Of a DNA stretch of 64,000 bases, positions 32,159-44,730 are shown in pieces. The stretch is from assembly GCF_000330505.1 (NCBI RefSeq), contig NW_004443763.1, positions 84,826 through 148,825 on the forward strand, given 5' to 3'. The position numbers and the translations under genes were made by a program. How positions within the stretch are numbered: the stretch's first letter is position 1; every line of letters begins with the position of its first letter. The notes beneath the pieces are model-generated. The model was not told where the DNA came from, did not search any database, and worked only from the letters and a program-made list of their open reading frames with translations. This DNA is from Entamoeba invadens IP1 (Eukaryota; Evosea; Mastigamoebida; Endamoebidae).

Positions 32159-32771
32159 GTATGGCTATCTATGTGACTTTAATTTTTGGTTTGTGTTCGT
32201 TGGGGGTTCGTTACTATCAAATTACTATAAATTATAGTTTTAAACCTATTTACAATGTATAGTTAATACATAAATTTTATTATAGTTTTGTTTTACTAAT
32301 TCTAAACCAAATAAAGTTAAATATAGTATATTTATAATTAATAGTTTAATATTATTGATTATGAAAAAAAACTTTGAAACAAGTCTTCAATTAGACCAGG
32401 GCTGCAAACCGGATTCAACTGGTGGCTACCCGTGTTAATTTTTAAATATTTTCAGCCAGAATTTGTGTTTGGAACTATTATTTTTAATTCGTTGAATAAA
32501 TTAATTAGGATTTGTCAGCCAGTAGTGATAAAAAAATGGCTAGCCACAAAATCGTTCAAACTATACACATTCTAAAATGATGGTAAAAAAGAAAACCATT
32601 TAAATAATGAGGAATAGAAAGTATAGTTTCATGTAGTTTTGAAAAACCATAACAAATCTCCAAGTTTTTTTAATAGTTTTAAAACATAGTAAATTAAATT
32701 AATGGTAATAGTTTGTCGTTTGTGTCAAACAAAAAATACTTAAGTAAATTATAGTAATAAATGATGATTTA

Positions 32772-35108
32772 TGGGTCACAATACGAAAATGAAATAATTT
32801 CATAAACAAAAGTAAAATTTGAATAAGAATTAATTATTTAAAATTACTTACAACCTTTGAAGTTTCTCTGTTTTTATGTAGTGTCTTATTTTTGAAACTA
32901 TATTATATAATAACTTTTATCAATGTGTATACTATTATTGTTTTTTCTTTTGAAAAAAAAACATGTATTCTATTGCTTTACTATATTCAACTATACTATA
33001 TAAGAGTTATATTTTAATTTAAATTAACAATTAATAAACCAGATTAAGTTATCCTAATCGCCCGTTTTTTAAGTAATTTAATTTGAAATATTTCCAATAT
33101 TTCATCATATTTTAGTATTTATTTAAACCACTTTTTGTTAACTTTATGTACAGAATGCTTCGTCAAAGACAGAACACACACAACCCCAACACAAGTACAA
33201 CAACTGCACCAACCCCAACCAGTGTTTTAAGATTTGTTGCACCCCGAATGCAGACAACACAACCAACAAGAATAGCCACCCAAAGAGAAAGACAAATTAC
33301 CTCAAACTCTCTTAATACCACAGTGGCAACAAGAAGAGGAGCAACACATGTCGATATGGATATACGCCAGCAACAAATGACTTCTAATGAATCCAGAAGA
33401 AACTCATAAACACATAACACACCACAACAACTCTCAAATACTCGGAGAAGAGATACAACTGATTACTTGCGTCATTTGAGATCCGGAGGTATGTTTGTTG
33501 AACAACCGCTCGTTGATAAAACAAGACAAAACTTTATTCAAAGAATATTATCCACACACAATTTACTTAATCATCAAACTCCAAACCCACTCGACTTACA
33601 CCTTGTTATGCCAGAAGCCACTGACCTTGTTGAAATAAATCTAAACAACATTAAGAGATTAACGGGGTTTCAGATAAAAGACTTTGTTGAAATACATGAA
33701 ATTTTTAGTAGTTTGATGTGTAGATTCTCTTTTGAAAATAACGGACATAATGTACGTGTTGCAACATGGTCTGATAAAAAGTATTCATCAGAACTTTTGA
33801 GACATTCAAAATCAAACAATTTAAAAACAAACGAAAAATTGTTGATTTTAATGACTCTATTACACACCAACAAATCTTATTTTGATATTTATTTGTGTTT
33901 GGGAATGAATAATAAATTCAAAGATCGAGATTGGAGCATCAATTCAGAACAATCATTATTGGTGACCACCAGAGCTGAATTAAGAGTGGAAAGGGCAATA
34001 GAAGATGCATTGAATTTATTCACAGATAACGCCAGAGAACATTTAATGGTAAAGTTGGAAAATACAACAGAAATAGTAAAAACGTTTGCAGAGACCTGTG
34101 AAGCTTCTTTTAGTGAATGGATTCCCAATTTTTAAAAAATGAAGGTTTGCAGTAGATGGTAGAGATCAAAGGGTTAACAACTCTTCAAAAATTGTTGGTG
34201 GGAGGCTGTGTTGGAATGGTGTGTTTTTTAGTCAAAAGATTAACAAGAGCGCACTAAAAAGTGAAACTTATTGCACTTCTCTGGGAATCGTTACAAAGCT
34301 GACAACGTGTATACCAGCTTCATTCCACGATGCAACTATTTTTAAAAATTTCAAAATGTGGTTGACTCAGCATAACGAATTTGTACTGGCTGACTCTGCG
34401 TATGGTTCAATTGAAAATGTAATTGGAATGTATAAATTCGACACAACTGATGATGAAATCACCCATGGTATAATAAAAATTCACAACAGCATAGTATCTT
34501 CTTTCAGAATTATAGTGGAAAACATGTTTGGGAGATTAGTTAGTTTATTTAAAATAATGCGAGAACCTTATTCGTTGAGTATAAACAAATATAACAATTT
34601 GACTACAATTTGTCATTGTTTATGTAACTAATATGTTCTTGCGTATCCATTAAGAGATGTTCATTTTTATTTAATTAATGAACGTTATTCTCTCCCAGGA
34701 GTAATAAGGCTATTATCTCCACGAGTCATAGAAGAACAACAAAGAATTGCTGAATTAATTCAAAACAATGATTGGACATTTGATGAAATAATTGGCTTCA
34801 AGTTTAGTATTTAAACGGGCGATTAGGATAACTTAATCTGGTTTATTAATTGTTAATTTAAATTAAAATATAACTCTTATATAGTATAGTTGAATATAGT
34901 AAAGCAATAGAATACATGTTTTTTTTTCAAAAGAAAAAACAATAATAGTATACACATTGATAAAAGTTATTATATAATATAGTTTCAAAAATAAGACACT
35001 ACATAAAAACAGAGAAACTTCAAAGGTTGTAAGTAATTTTAAATAATTAATTCTTATTCAAATTTTACTTTTGTTTATGAAATTATTTCATTTTCGTATT
35101 GTGACCCA
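32772..35108. mobile_element. Harbinger-like element with 296-bp terminal repeats
   Basis: Two arms, 32772-33067 and 34813-35108, are equal in length and nearly identical as inverted copies. They begin TGGGTCACAATACG and are bordered by TTA (32769-32771 and 35109-35111), a 3-bp target duplication of the TWA type used by PIF/Harbinger elements. The 1.75-kb centre carries a broken DDE transposase (33146-34815). The arms look young although the gene is dead. Confidence 0.9.
33146..34815 (+). pseudogene. Broken Harbinger-type DDE transposase
   Basis: One ancestral frame starts at ATG 33146 and can be followed to TAA near 34813. The N-terminal region is rich in T/N/Q (33146-33409), has an in-frame TAA at 33407 and continues into MRHLRSGGMFVEQPL. 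Helical segments run to 34135 (…SFSEWIPNF). After a frameshift at a T/A run the catalytic core reads FAVDGRD (first D, ~34155), FVLADSAYG (second D, ~34395) and RIIVENMFGRL (E, ~34525). After another TAA at 34629 the C-terminus reads YVLAYPLRDVHFYL…IIGFKFSI. These motifs match DDE_Tnp_4. There are two to three stops and one frameshift. Confidence 0.82.
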
Positions 35109-35111
35109 TTA

Positions 35112-35897
35112 TTTAGGGATAAGAAACACAGAAAACAAAAAGACAAAAAAATATGTTATACCATTTAATATTTTTGTTTCAAAAAAGTTAATTTCTGTAA
35201 AATTGTAATGTATCACAATCATCTTTATTTTGAATAATTTATATAACATAAATATGAACATTTAATTGTTTGAAATGTTGATTTTTTTCATCAACAAACA
35301 TTACTTGTTTTTTATGTAATCATAACAATTAAAGGCACTTTGAGATGTTTTAATTAAATGTTTTCCAAAACGATGTACTACTGATAAAAGCAAGTAGATT
35401 GTTATTTGACATGTACTCGAAATACATATTTAAATAAATTACCCAAATCTAACACTTTTTGAATTTAAAATAAAAAAGAAAATGTTTATAATATTAAACA
35501 TTAACAATTTGTTTTAAATAATAATTGATAATTCATTGTGAAACATTAAACACAATTTTTCTACGACCATTTAAATGTGTTTGGATAAAGTTAATACAAA
35601 CAACTAATTATAATTAATATGTAATTTTTGAAATGACATAAATTGTTTTTGTGAGTCAAAACAAATTGTTAAATTTTGTACAAGTAGTTCCAAAGTTGTT
35701 AACAACTTGTATTGAATTTTAAATAAAAACTATTATCATGTTTTCATTGTCAAATGTGCTGTTTAGAACACAATCAAATGAACATAAAAACATATTTATT
35801 TGGTATTGTCCACCTTTGTAATGTAATGTCAATTTATATTTTTTTTCATTAATGAAACAACAAACTGTCAAATAAATTAATATGTGTTAAGATTTTG
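35112..35897. other. Non-coding part of the hAT frame
   Basis: AT-rich sequence between the Harbinger-like element and the DDE/Ulp1 unit. No frame is conserved. Confidence 0.5.
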
Positions 35898-36128
35898 AGA
35901 AGTGTTAACTTAACAATTATTTTTGGGTTAACATCATAAAAATAGATTTTTGTTTTATTATTTTTTTGTGAACCAGTTGTTTTTTCCTTTAACCAAATTT
36001 ATAAAAATAAAAACAAATTAAATAAAAAATCAACTTAAAATTGATGAAACGTAACTGTTTCGATAAACAGTTTATTGAAAAAAATAGTATGTTTATTGAG
36101 CGAAGATCATGAGAAAAAACGTGATACA

Positions 36129-37640
36129 ATGACAACAACATGTGACAAACGAACGTTGTCGAAAATCTATATAAAAAACATTGTTGAAGATGTGAATACA
36201 CAAAGTATTATAATTGATGACATTATAAATGAGAACTTGATAATAACACAAAACAACATTGACTTGTTTAAAGATGATATAAATAATATTAAACCGACTA
36301 AACAAAGTGTATTAAAATTGCGAGACGTTGAAGTAGATTTATATATAAACGATGTTGAATATAATACGAAAAATTCAATTGTCGATGAGATATATACCAA
36401 TTATACTGATGTCAAATTTGAAATAATAATTGGTATGAAAAAAGAAGAATTCGAAGAATTTTATACTATTATCTCTTCAACAAAAGTTGTCTTTCATGGT
36501 GATATAATAACAAAAAGCCACATTTATGAGTGTGTTGGGTTAGAATCTCAGTTTGATGTTCAAAGATGTTCAAATATTTTGAGCTTAAAAGTGTTTTATT
36601 TGCCTTGATTGCATGGTTAAGGACCGGTATGGATTATTTGTTGTTGTTTGATTATCTTGATTTGGGACGATATAGTAAGTGGGTCGGTCAAAATCATAAA
36701 GGCGATGTCATAAATGGAAAAATTATCAACGAAGATGAAAGTCAGACAAAGTGCATCAAAAGAAATAGAAGTTGAATGTGCAAATACGTTTCATCACAAA
36801 TTAAAAGGGGATTGCTTGTGTTTGGTAATTTGTCAGAGAAACGCTTCGTTGTACCAATACGCAACAATAAAGATGTAAATGTACCATTCGTTATTGGATT
36901 GTCTTTAAAACAGACCAAATTGTTTCCTCGGTTAATGAACACTATGCTAGCTGTAGATTCAAAGACACACCAATGTTGTACGAGATGGAAAATTATTATG
37001 AGAAAAGGTTCAAAAACATTGATAAAAAACAAAAATAAATATTCCCACAAAACAAAAACTTCTGCAAACAAATTTGAAATTAAAGTTAACAGAGCAGGTT
37101 TCATTGTTTATCAACAAGTAACGACAGTAAACATGTCGGATATTTCACTTTATAAAACAGGAGACACGACATTATTTTCTGATAGTTTTGTTTTAACTGA
37201 TCTTGGTTATTTAAGTCATGAATCGGATAACGTTATTACACCTTTTTAAAAACGTCAAAAATGAAAAAGATCTAAATATAAAAAAGTGTGCAAACAATTC
37301 AACTCACTTCATACGTTGAGTAGAAAAATCGTAGAGAGTGTTTTGGCAGGTTTTCTACAATGTGGAGATTTTTTTAACAACCTTATTCATGGGACGATGA
37401 TCTATATGAACACGTCATTCAATTTGTATGTGGACTGTACAACTTTGTTATAACCAAAGAGCACATTCAAACCATATTTTTAGACGTTGATCATGATAAT
37501 ATTTCTGTTATAGGAACTGACACAAAAGACGACGAAATAAACAAAAAATACTGTGATGTTGTAAAAGAGCGTGTTTCTGAATTTTGTGACACGATTGTAC
37601 TTGGTATTAAATTAACAGATGAAGATGTTAAAAATGAATG
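36129..37640 (+). pseudogene. DDE_Tnp_4/IS5-like transposase remnant
   Basis: ATG 36129 (MTTTCDKRTLSKIYIKN) opens an N-terminal region of about 160 residues, which passes by frameshift near 36600 into LFALIAWLRTGMDYLLLFDY, an HTH-like segment typical of these enzymes. After a stop at 36773 the core shows MLAVDSK (first D, ~36955), KYSHKTK…NKFEIKV, FVLTDLGY (second D, ~37200) and HTLSRKIVESVLAG (E, ~37335), then DLYEHVIQFVCGLYNFVI. The order and spacing match DDE_Tnp_4/Harbinger-ISL2EU enzymes. Frameshifts and stops make it inactive. It differs clearly from the Harbinger-like gene at 33146-34815. Confidence 0.72.
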
Positions 37641-38181
37641 TGTTTTTTAACTAATTTGTATTTAAAAGATCAAGTGGTCATAATTGATTCGTTGCTGTTG
37701 CCGAATATCAATTTTTTTAATGGAAACTGATCCATTTCACGTTTACAATATTTGTGAAAATTACAAATTTATTTGTGACAAAAAGTTTATTATTATACCT
37801 TATAATATCAAATATGGTAGTGGTCATTGGTTTACACTTGTTAACAAATTAGAATTGTTTGAAAATAAGTATGAATTTAATTGTTAATAAATGGATTCAT
37901 TAATTTGTTTTACTAATGAAGTTAAATGGGACGGTTATAAAGTATTAAGCGAATTTAACTCATTTTAGATTAAAATGAAATGCTTTGATAACATTGGATT
38001 GCCAACCACTATAATTGAAATACCATGTCCACAACAAAAGCCTTTCACTAATGATTGTGGAAAATACACTTTGTGTTTTATTAATCATATTCTCAAATAT
38101 GAATCAATTAATGTTGAAATAACTGAAATTGAATGCATTAAGTATATGGCAGATTATGAAAAAAAAAGAATGAAATTTTAA
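37641..38181 (+). pseudogene. Ulp1/C48-type cysteine protease remnant
   Basis: The frame reads YIKYGSGHWFTLV with the catalytic His at 37825, MDSLICFTNE with the likely catalytic Asp, and CPQQKPFTNDCGKYTLCFIN with the oxyanion Gln and catalytic Cys (codon at 38056). This is the H-D-Q-C order of SUMO/adenovirus-type proteases. Two consecutive stops (37885-37890) and a TAG at 37966 break it. It follows the DDE transposase on the same strand with almost no gap, and the lead-in IKLTDEDVKNECVF…LKDQVV may be the start of the protease fold, so the two could once have formed one polyprotein. No DNA polymerase or capsid genes of a Polinton are nearby. Confidence 0.75.
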
Positions 38182-38351
38182 TTTGAATGTGTTATTTTTG
38201 ATGGCAATTATTACCAAATATTACCATTTAATGGTTAAATTAACACTAATTTTTATTTGGGTTTGATGTACTATTTTTTATTTATACAACTCTATTAATA
38301 GGGAAAAAATGGGTGTGTTAAATTAATACTGATCATTAAGTTAACACTTCT

Positions 38352-38893
38352 AAGTCACTTTATTTGTATTTTAGTTTTAATCATGCTAATATTTAAATTG
38401 AGAAACATATATAAAACCCTTTTTGTTTATTATTTTATACACCGTTTCATGTTTAATGAAATACAATGAAACAGTGATTACTTTAAGGTTTGAACAAGTT
38501 AAATTATATATCATGTTCTAACACAGAATGTAATTACAACATTTTTATTTTACTTCAATTCAAATAACATTTTCCTTTTATTTATTTATGCCATTCAACC
38601 TACACATGTTCTCAAAAACTAATTTTTTTCTTTAGTTTTTGGTTTAAACATTTAAATTTTTCTTATTTGTTTTTTCTGTAATAATTTTATTTTTATTACA
38701 CTTTTGGTTTTATTATTTGAAAAAGCGAATAAAATGCAGTTTTCAGCATATTATTCAAAAACATTCCCAAAACAGCATATTTTTTAATTTTTATGACTAT
38801 TTTCATTAAATTGAGCAAAAAATTCTTTTGTAAATAAAAGAGAGTTTCAATTATGATTTACCTTCTCGATAATTCGATTCGGATTTCATAGCT
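38352..38893. other. Non-coding part of the hAT frame
   Basis: AT-rich DNA between the DDE/Ulp1 unit and the 3' end of the LINE. It may contain the LINE 3' UTR. No gene is seen. Confidence 0.5.
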
Positions 38894-41800
38894 AGGAGTA
38901 GTCATTTGTCATAACCATCTCTTCGCCCCCATTGGTTTCATCCTCTGGGTTTTCGTTTTCGCTCTCGATTGAGTTTTATATTTCAAAAGAGGCTTTTCCA
39001 TGACTCATGTAACTCATAAGGTCTTTCATGCATGTTATGACAACACTCTTCAGCATCTTGTTGTAGTCTACTTTAATTTTGAGCACTCTTTCGAGCCTTT
39101 CGACTGACAACTTGTTGATTAGCCCACTGATGGTTAGCACAACAGGTATGATCGTTACTGTTTTCAATTTTCTGGTTATTCTCAGTTTTTCGGCTAATAT
39201 TGAGTATTTTGATATTTTTATAAATAGGCAGTGGATAGGTTTTCATCTTTTACAATCGTTACATCAATAACATACCCCTTCATGTTCTCATTGTTCTGCC
39301 AGTAAATGTCAGGCCTTCGGGCAAAGCTTGCTCTGTCATCACACAATATATTCATTTCGGCAATTAGGACGTTTACTTCACCATCATCTGTGAGGGTTTT
39401 AGGCGGCGTACCCAGATCCATCTCATTTGTGGAAAGCTTCAGCTTCTTGATCAAAGCCACATGGATCATTTTGCAGAGATAGTTGTGCCTGTCAATATGA
39501 AATTTCTTGGTCATTGGGCAGTTCAGTAATATGTGAGGTATGTTTGCCACCATGTTTTTGCAACAATAGCACTTTTCATCACCCTTATTCTTTGTGATTG
39601 CCAATTTTCTGTGACCAACAATGGTTGCATATCCTTGCATTCTGACGACTTGAATGAATGCATTCCTTTTGATGTTGCAGTTCTTCCATGCTCTGCCAGA
39701 GATCTCTCGATGGCACATTTGGTGGTTGAGCATCTTTGGGAGTATGCCAGCAGACTTCTTTGCCATCCACTGTTTCATGTAGTAGTCATTGATTTTTGAC
39801 TCACATGCTCGAGAACTGTGATAATTGACTTATCTTTTGTGGCTTCGTTTTCAATGTACTCTTCAAGCTCTGTTTGTGTGATTTTCTTTTTGAGACAGTT
39901 GACCGCTCTTTTCATCAAATTGTCTGGTGCATCACGCGTGTGTTTGAGCAAATCAGCAATGTTGGAATCACTGTGCCAAACGTATTTCAGAAACACGCGG
40001 ATCAGTTCTTTGCCACATTCATCTCTGCAACCTCTGAGACCATACCCCATGTCAAGTTGGTTGACATACAATCGGTATTTTGTCAAGTCTCTACCATTCA
40101 ATTTGTGTTTTGTAAAGAACTTTCGGATTTTGAGGTCTAACATATCCAACTGACCTAATTTCCACGGCACAACGCTGTAGCCATACCTAAACTTCGCAAT
40201 AATGTCGGCATTTATGGTACGGATGAAGTTCACAGCACTTAAATTCCTTTGCACTATCTTGTCCATGCACTCTTCAATTCCTTTGATAATTCTGGTACAA
40301 TATGCGTTTGTGTCGACCTTTTGGTCGATTTCAACACCCAGATATTTGTAAGGATTGTTCACACTTACAATGGGAATATATTGCATATTTGTTGGGATTC
40401 TAATATTGCCATGAGCAGCAACACCACCCTTTGCAGCATTAATTTCCATCGCCATTGCACTGAACGACTCACATACAATTGTGTGTACTTGCTCCATTTG
40501 TGATTCTGATGATGCAAGCACTCTCAAGTCATCCATGTAAAATGTGTGCCCAAGCTCAATCGTCGTGTCAGCAAGTTTCAACTTGATTTTGACCGACTCG
40601 ATGATCCTGTTTGGACTCTTTGATATAGAGTCTATCGAAATTACAAACAGGAGTGGCGAGAGTGAGTCACCTTGTAAAATACCATTTCTCACTTTTACAT
40701 CTCCAACTACATCGCCATTATAAGTCAGTGAAATAGCCCATTTTGCCATCATTTCTTCCAGTATCAGTATGATTTCTTCTGGTATGTTGTAGTATTGAAG
40801 ACACTTGATTAACCATTCGTGGTTTACACTGTCATAGGCTTTTCTGATGTCGTAATATGCTTCAAGGTATTTTTTGTTGCTTTTTTGAGTGCATCTTGGA
40901 ATAGTATGTTCTGCAATAGTCCTTCTTTCGAAGCGTATGTGTACTTCTTGCACCCCAGTTGGTTATTCTCAGGTCTCTTTTCAATTGGATTGACATTCAA
41001 TTGTTTTTCTATTTTCATCTTCAATATTGAAGTGAACACTTTCATAATGACATTGAGACACGTGATTAGACGATAATTGGCAGGATTTTTTGGATCGCCA
41101 CCTTTCGGTATTAGTACCGTCCTACCCACCAGCATTTCGTTTGGAATCTCATCAGGGTATTTGTACCATCTTCTGAATAGTTTTAGCAATGCCTCATGCA
41201 TGCAGGTACAATAGTAATGTAATAACCACTGATTTTGTCAATTCCGGGTGCTTTCCAATTGGCTATGCATTTCGTTGCCAGTGTCAGTTCTTCCATTGTG
41301 ATGTTTTGTAGCTGACGATTTTTGCCATCATACTCCCATACTTGTTTGGTATATTGACATTGCTTGTTTACATCCTTAACATTTTCAAACAAGTCTGACC
41401 ATAGTTCCATTGTTTGTGCGGTTGTTGGGAGTTCACAGTTTCTCTCACCTCTTTCTGCATTTCTTTTGTTGAACTGAAACCACTTTGAGTTTAATTTTAT
41501 TCTTCTTGTTTCAGTTTTTTGAAACTCCATTTCATACAAGTGGCAGTTTCGAAGATATTTGAAATATGTGATTTTGTCTTTTGTTAATTGGATCACCATT
41601 TCATCACTACACTTATGCTTGTGAAGCAATTGACGAAGTTTTGTGTAGTTTTTAGTCTTGAGGAGATCTGTGTATTTGTTGATGACAGCCAGGAATTTTG
41701 CATCTCTGCTTACAGTGTTGAGTACACTTGTTTTTGTTTGCAGAAATTTACTCAATGCATGTGATACTGCATATATCGAATTTTGATACTGTTTTATTGT

Positions 41801-42230
41801 GTCTATTACTCGGTGAATCTCATTGTTAATATATTGCATCAGTTTTGATATCACCTTTGTATTATTGTAATAGTTCACATATGCAGTCTCAGAATGGTCT
41901 TTAGCCATTTCGTCGTTCAATATCTCGCGGAACTTGGCAAAGTCAATTTCTTTGTTGTTATGTATTTTGATGACTTTTCTAACTTGTATTTTTTAAGTAG
42001 TTCCTTGTCATTCAGCACACTTTTGAGGTATTCAGTAGCATCATGTTTATGTTTGTTTGTGAGATAGTTGCTCATCTTGATAAGATTCTTGAGCATGTTG
42101 GGATTGTGAACTTGACATTGAGATTTTTTAGTATTTCTATACTTTCATCTTGTGAGAGTTTTTTCAATAATTTACTATCAAATTTTTTTAGCGCATATAC
42201 AATCATTCTTTCTTTCAGTCTCTGACTCAT
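38894..42230 (-). pseudogene. LINE ORF2: reverse transcriptase and REL-endonuclease, frameshifted
   Basis: The start ATG at 42230 overlaps the ORF1 stop (ATGA). N-terminal helices run to about 41200 with frameshifts near 42110 and 41965. Reverse transcriptase blocks follow in order: TVLIPKGGDPKNPANYRLIT, NQLGCKK, then after a frameshift near 40950 YYDIRKAYDSVNHEWL, GILQGDSLSPLLF and the catalytic YMDD near 40535. After a frameshift near 39780 comes a CCHC-type finger (CYCCKN…HILLNC) and the restriction-like endonuclease core RPDIYW…GYVIDVTI. The C-terminus continues past another frameshift (VTIIPVVLTISGLINKL) and a TAA (38976) to MTNDYS, stop 38894. Confidence 0.88.
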
Positions 42231-43845
42231 AACGTGATCTGTGGGTTCTGTTGATGTTGTATTGTCGGATTGTGTTGCAATTGTAATGGTGATGTCGTAC
42301 TCCGGTTCGGGGTTGTGTCCGTTTGTACTATATTGATCACTTGTTTAACTGCACCCGCCACGACATTCATTCTGGTCTCCAACTGACCGGTCGCAATCCC
42401 GTTTTTTTGGACGACTGCACCTATGTTGTTGATCACTCGACTTTGTTGTGTCAAGGCTGCTCCAATATTGTTTTTGAGTGCCATGAGACCATTTCCCATG
42501 TTATGTTGCACACTCTCTACACTTTGTATTTTTTGGTTGAGCAGTAATTGGTTACTTACAGCTGTTTGTTCTAATTGTGTAACCTTTCCTTCAACATAGC
42601 TTGTAATTAGTTGTTTGTCGGCGTTTCTTTCTTGTTCAGTGATGTTTCTTTGAACGTGAGTTGCTGCTCGACAATTGTTCTACTTTTGTCCATGCCCTTT
42701 CTAATAGCATCTACCGTTTTATTGGCAACATTTTCTACATCTTTCAATTCGTTGCTTATTTGGCTTATCTTTTCTTTGAAACCAAGTTTTGTTGTAGAAA
42801 AATCGTCTTCTATTCGATCTAGTCTTTTGTCCACACCACGCTCATGTTTTTCAAATCTGGTTCTTAAGTCGTGGTTTAGTGTTGTTACTACACCCTTGAT
42901 ATGATCTGTAAGATTGGGCGAGTTGAGGATTTGTTTGACTATATCATCTACTTTCTAATGGGGCTTGCTTTTCACTGTTTTCTCAAGGTTAACAATTTTT
43001 TGTTCCATTTGTGTTTGTGTTTGTTGGATTTCTTTGAGTGTCTTGTCGAAGTCATTTAACCTGTCAGTTAGCATCCTTTTCAAGTCGTTGATGCATTTCT
43101 CGTATTGATCAGGTTGTTTGGGATTGTCATTGTGTGGTATTATGATGATTTCCTTTTCATCAGTCGACTTCTTAGGAGCAATTTCATTTGCTTTTTGGGG
43201 CTTTTTGCACTTTTCTCTCCAATTTTCATTCCTGGCTTTATTGGCTTTTTGAGACAATCGACTTTGCTTTGATTTTGTATATTTTAGTTTCCGGTTATCA
43301 ACTCCTTTAGTTCTGGTTGCTGAGGTTGTGTGGCTCTTAGTTTGACATTTGGGGTCCTCCCCACATGAAACCGTCACCTGACTAACTTCACTACCCTTAT
43401 TCGTGGGAGAAATGGAAGGCGAATACTTCATTGGCTGACCTTGCAGGGCCTCGGTATTCTGTTGTAGGTTACTTAGGTACTCTGATCGCAGCTCCATCAA
43501 TTTTTTGAAAGTTGTTGATCCTTTCTTTCTAAACGATCTCATCGTCTTCGTTGTTGTGTCTAGGTATATTACATCTAGAAATGGAAGCACAACAAACGGA
43601 AGGTAACTGAACGATGCAACATTGAGCTTCCCTTTGTCCATCATCAACTCTACCTTGGATAAATTGAGTGAGCGTGACTTGAATCTGTTGATGAACTCCG
43701 CCCGTCCACTTCTTAAGTTGAAAATGAACAATTTTTTACCTTGGCGGGGGTAGGGATCGAACCACTTGTCCTTTTTAAAATCTTTATTATCGACGACCAA
43801 ACGGTCGGAAAATTTTTTTACATCAAAAAGAGGGTTCTCGCTCAT
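42227..43845 (-). pseudogene. LINE ORF1: basic coiled-coil protein, frameshifted
   Basis: ATG 43845 opens a 296-codon frame. It has an N-terminal globular part (DPYPRQGKKLFIFNLRSG…FSYLPFVVLPFLDVIYLD), a basic linker (KYTKSKQSRLSQKANKARNE) and a coiled coil near the stop at 42955 (LKEIQQTQTQMEQKIVNLEK). The coiled coil carries on in other frames at 42834-42607 (RLDRIEDDFSTTKLGFKEKI) and 42511-42227 (NIGAALTQQSRVINNIGAVV). Entamoeba LINE ORF1 proteins are RNA-binding coiled-coil proteins. Several frameshifts break this copy. Confidence 0.75.
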
Positions 43846-43860
43846 GTTTGTATGGATCTG

Positions 43861-44730
43861 GCTGTTTTTAAAAACAAAAGAGTAGCAAAAAATTTATTTA
43901 TAAATTATTGTTTATAAATTATTTTTAAAAAAATAATAAATACACCTTTTTATTTCAATTAATCACAAATGTTCTGATGTTGTCAAAATACATGTGTTTA
44001 TTGTTGTATGTTGTGATATTAAAAAATAAAACAATTATTAATTGTATGTTATATCTCATTGATATGTAATTATTAACAATAAGTTACAAAATTATCATTA
44101 TGAACATTGACGTAGTTAAACAATGAAATAAGTAACAATTGATAATATTTGACTTTTCTTCGTTTAAACAAAATGTCACATCTATAACACATACGTTACA
44201 ATCAATATTTGAAAATAACAATCTCATTAACAGTCATCATTCAACTTAAAATAATAATAAACTATACATGTATCTTAACAATTATGTATGTTCGTTATTA
44301 ATTTATTTGAACGTTTTAATGTGTTGATAACTTTGTTGTGTAAATAATTGAAAACATTATTTACTTTGGATTAATATTATTTGTTTTTATCACAGTTTAC
44401 TTTAATAACCATTTTTACAAAATTTGACAAAAATGCATTTTTGATCATAATTTGGATTTTTGAAAAAAAACAAAAAAATTCAAAGTTTGGGGTTTTTTTA
44501 TTTATTTTTTTTTCGAACTTGATTCAGTTTTACAGTTTATGATTTTGTTTCTTAATAATTTTGTTTGAATAAATTAATCCCAAAAGTGGAGATAAAGCTA
44601 TTAAAAATTATTAAATTCTTAAATGTGGTTTTTTTCAGTTTAAAAAAAATAGAAAAAAACTTCAGTTCACAAACTGCGAAGCACTAAGGTATACCATTTT
44701 TTCTTTTTCAAAAAACGATTATTTAATTGA
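43861..44730. other. Non-coding right arm of the hAT frame
   Basis: AT-rich DNA up to the right terminal repeat. It contains no gene and no recognisable subterminal repeats matching the left arm. Confidence 0.5.

Larger units (their letters stand above)
35898..38351. mobile_element. Putative DDE/Ulp1 element with short inverted ends
   Basis: AGAAGTGTTAACTTA at 35898-35912 recurs exactly inverted at 38337-38351, enclosing a DDE transposase remnant (36129-37640) and a Ulp1-type protease remnant (to 38181) on the same strand. GTTAACA-like motifs recur just inside each end. No clear target-site duplication is visible, so the boundaries are tentative. The gene content itself is well supported. 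Confidence 0.55.
38894..43860 (-). mobile_element. R4-type LINE, near full length, degenerate (EhLINE/EiLINE family)
   Basis: A two-ORF non-LTR retrotransposon on the minus strand: ORF1 about 43845-42227, ORF2 42230 to 38894. At about 5 kb it has the size of Entamoeba LINEs. Both ORFs carry frameshifts and stops, so this copy is dead. The 5' end is placed just upstream of the ORF1 start; the 3' end follows the ORF2 stop. I could not find a target-site duplication. It is inserted inside the hAT-type frame. Confidence 0.85.

Noticed and set aside
36075..36128. Extended start of the DDE transposase at 36075
   Set aside because: The codon there is TTG; the first in-frame ATG is at 36129.
35898..38351. 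Polinton/Maverick element suggested by the Ulp1-like protease
   Set aside because: No protein-primed DNA polymerase, retroviral-type integrase, packaging ATPase or capsid genes are present, and the neighbour is a DDE_Tnp_4-type transposase.
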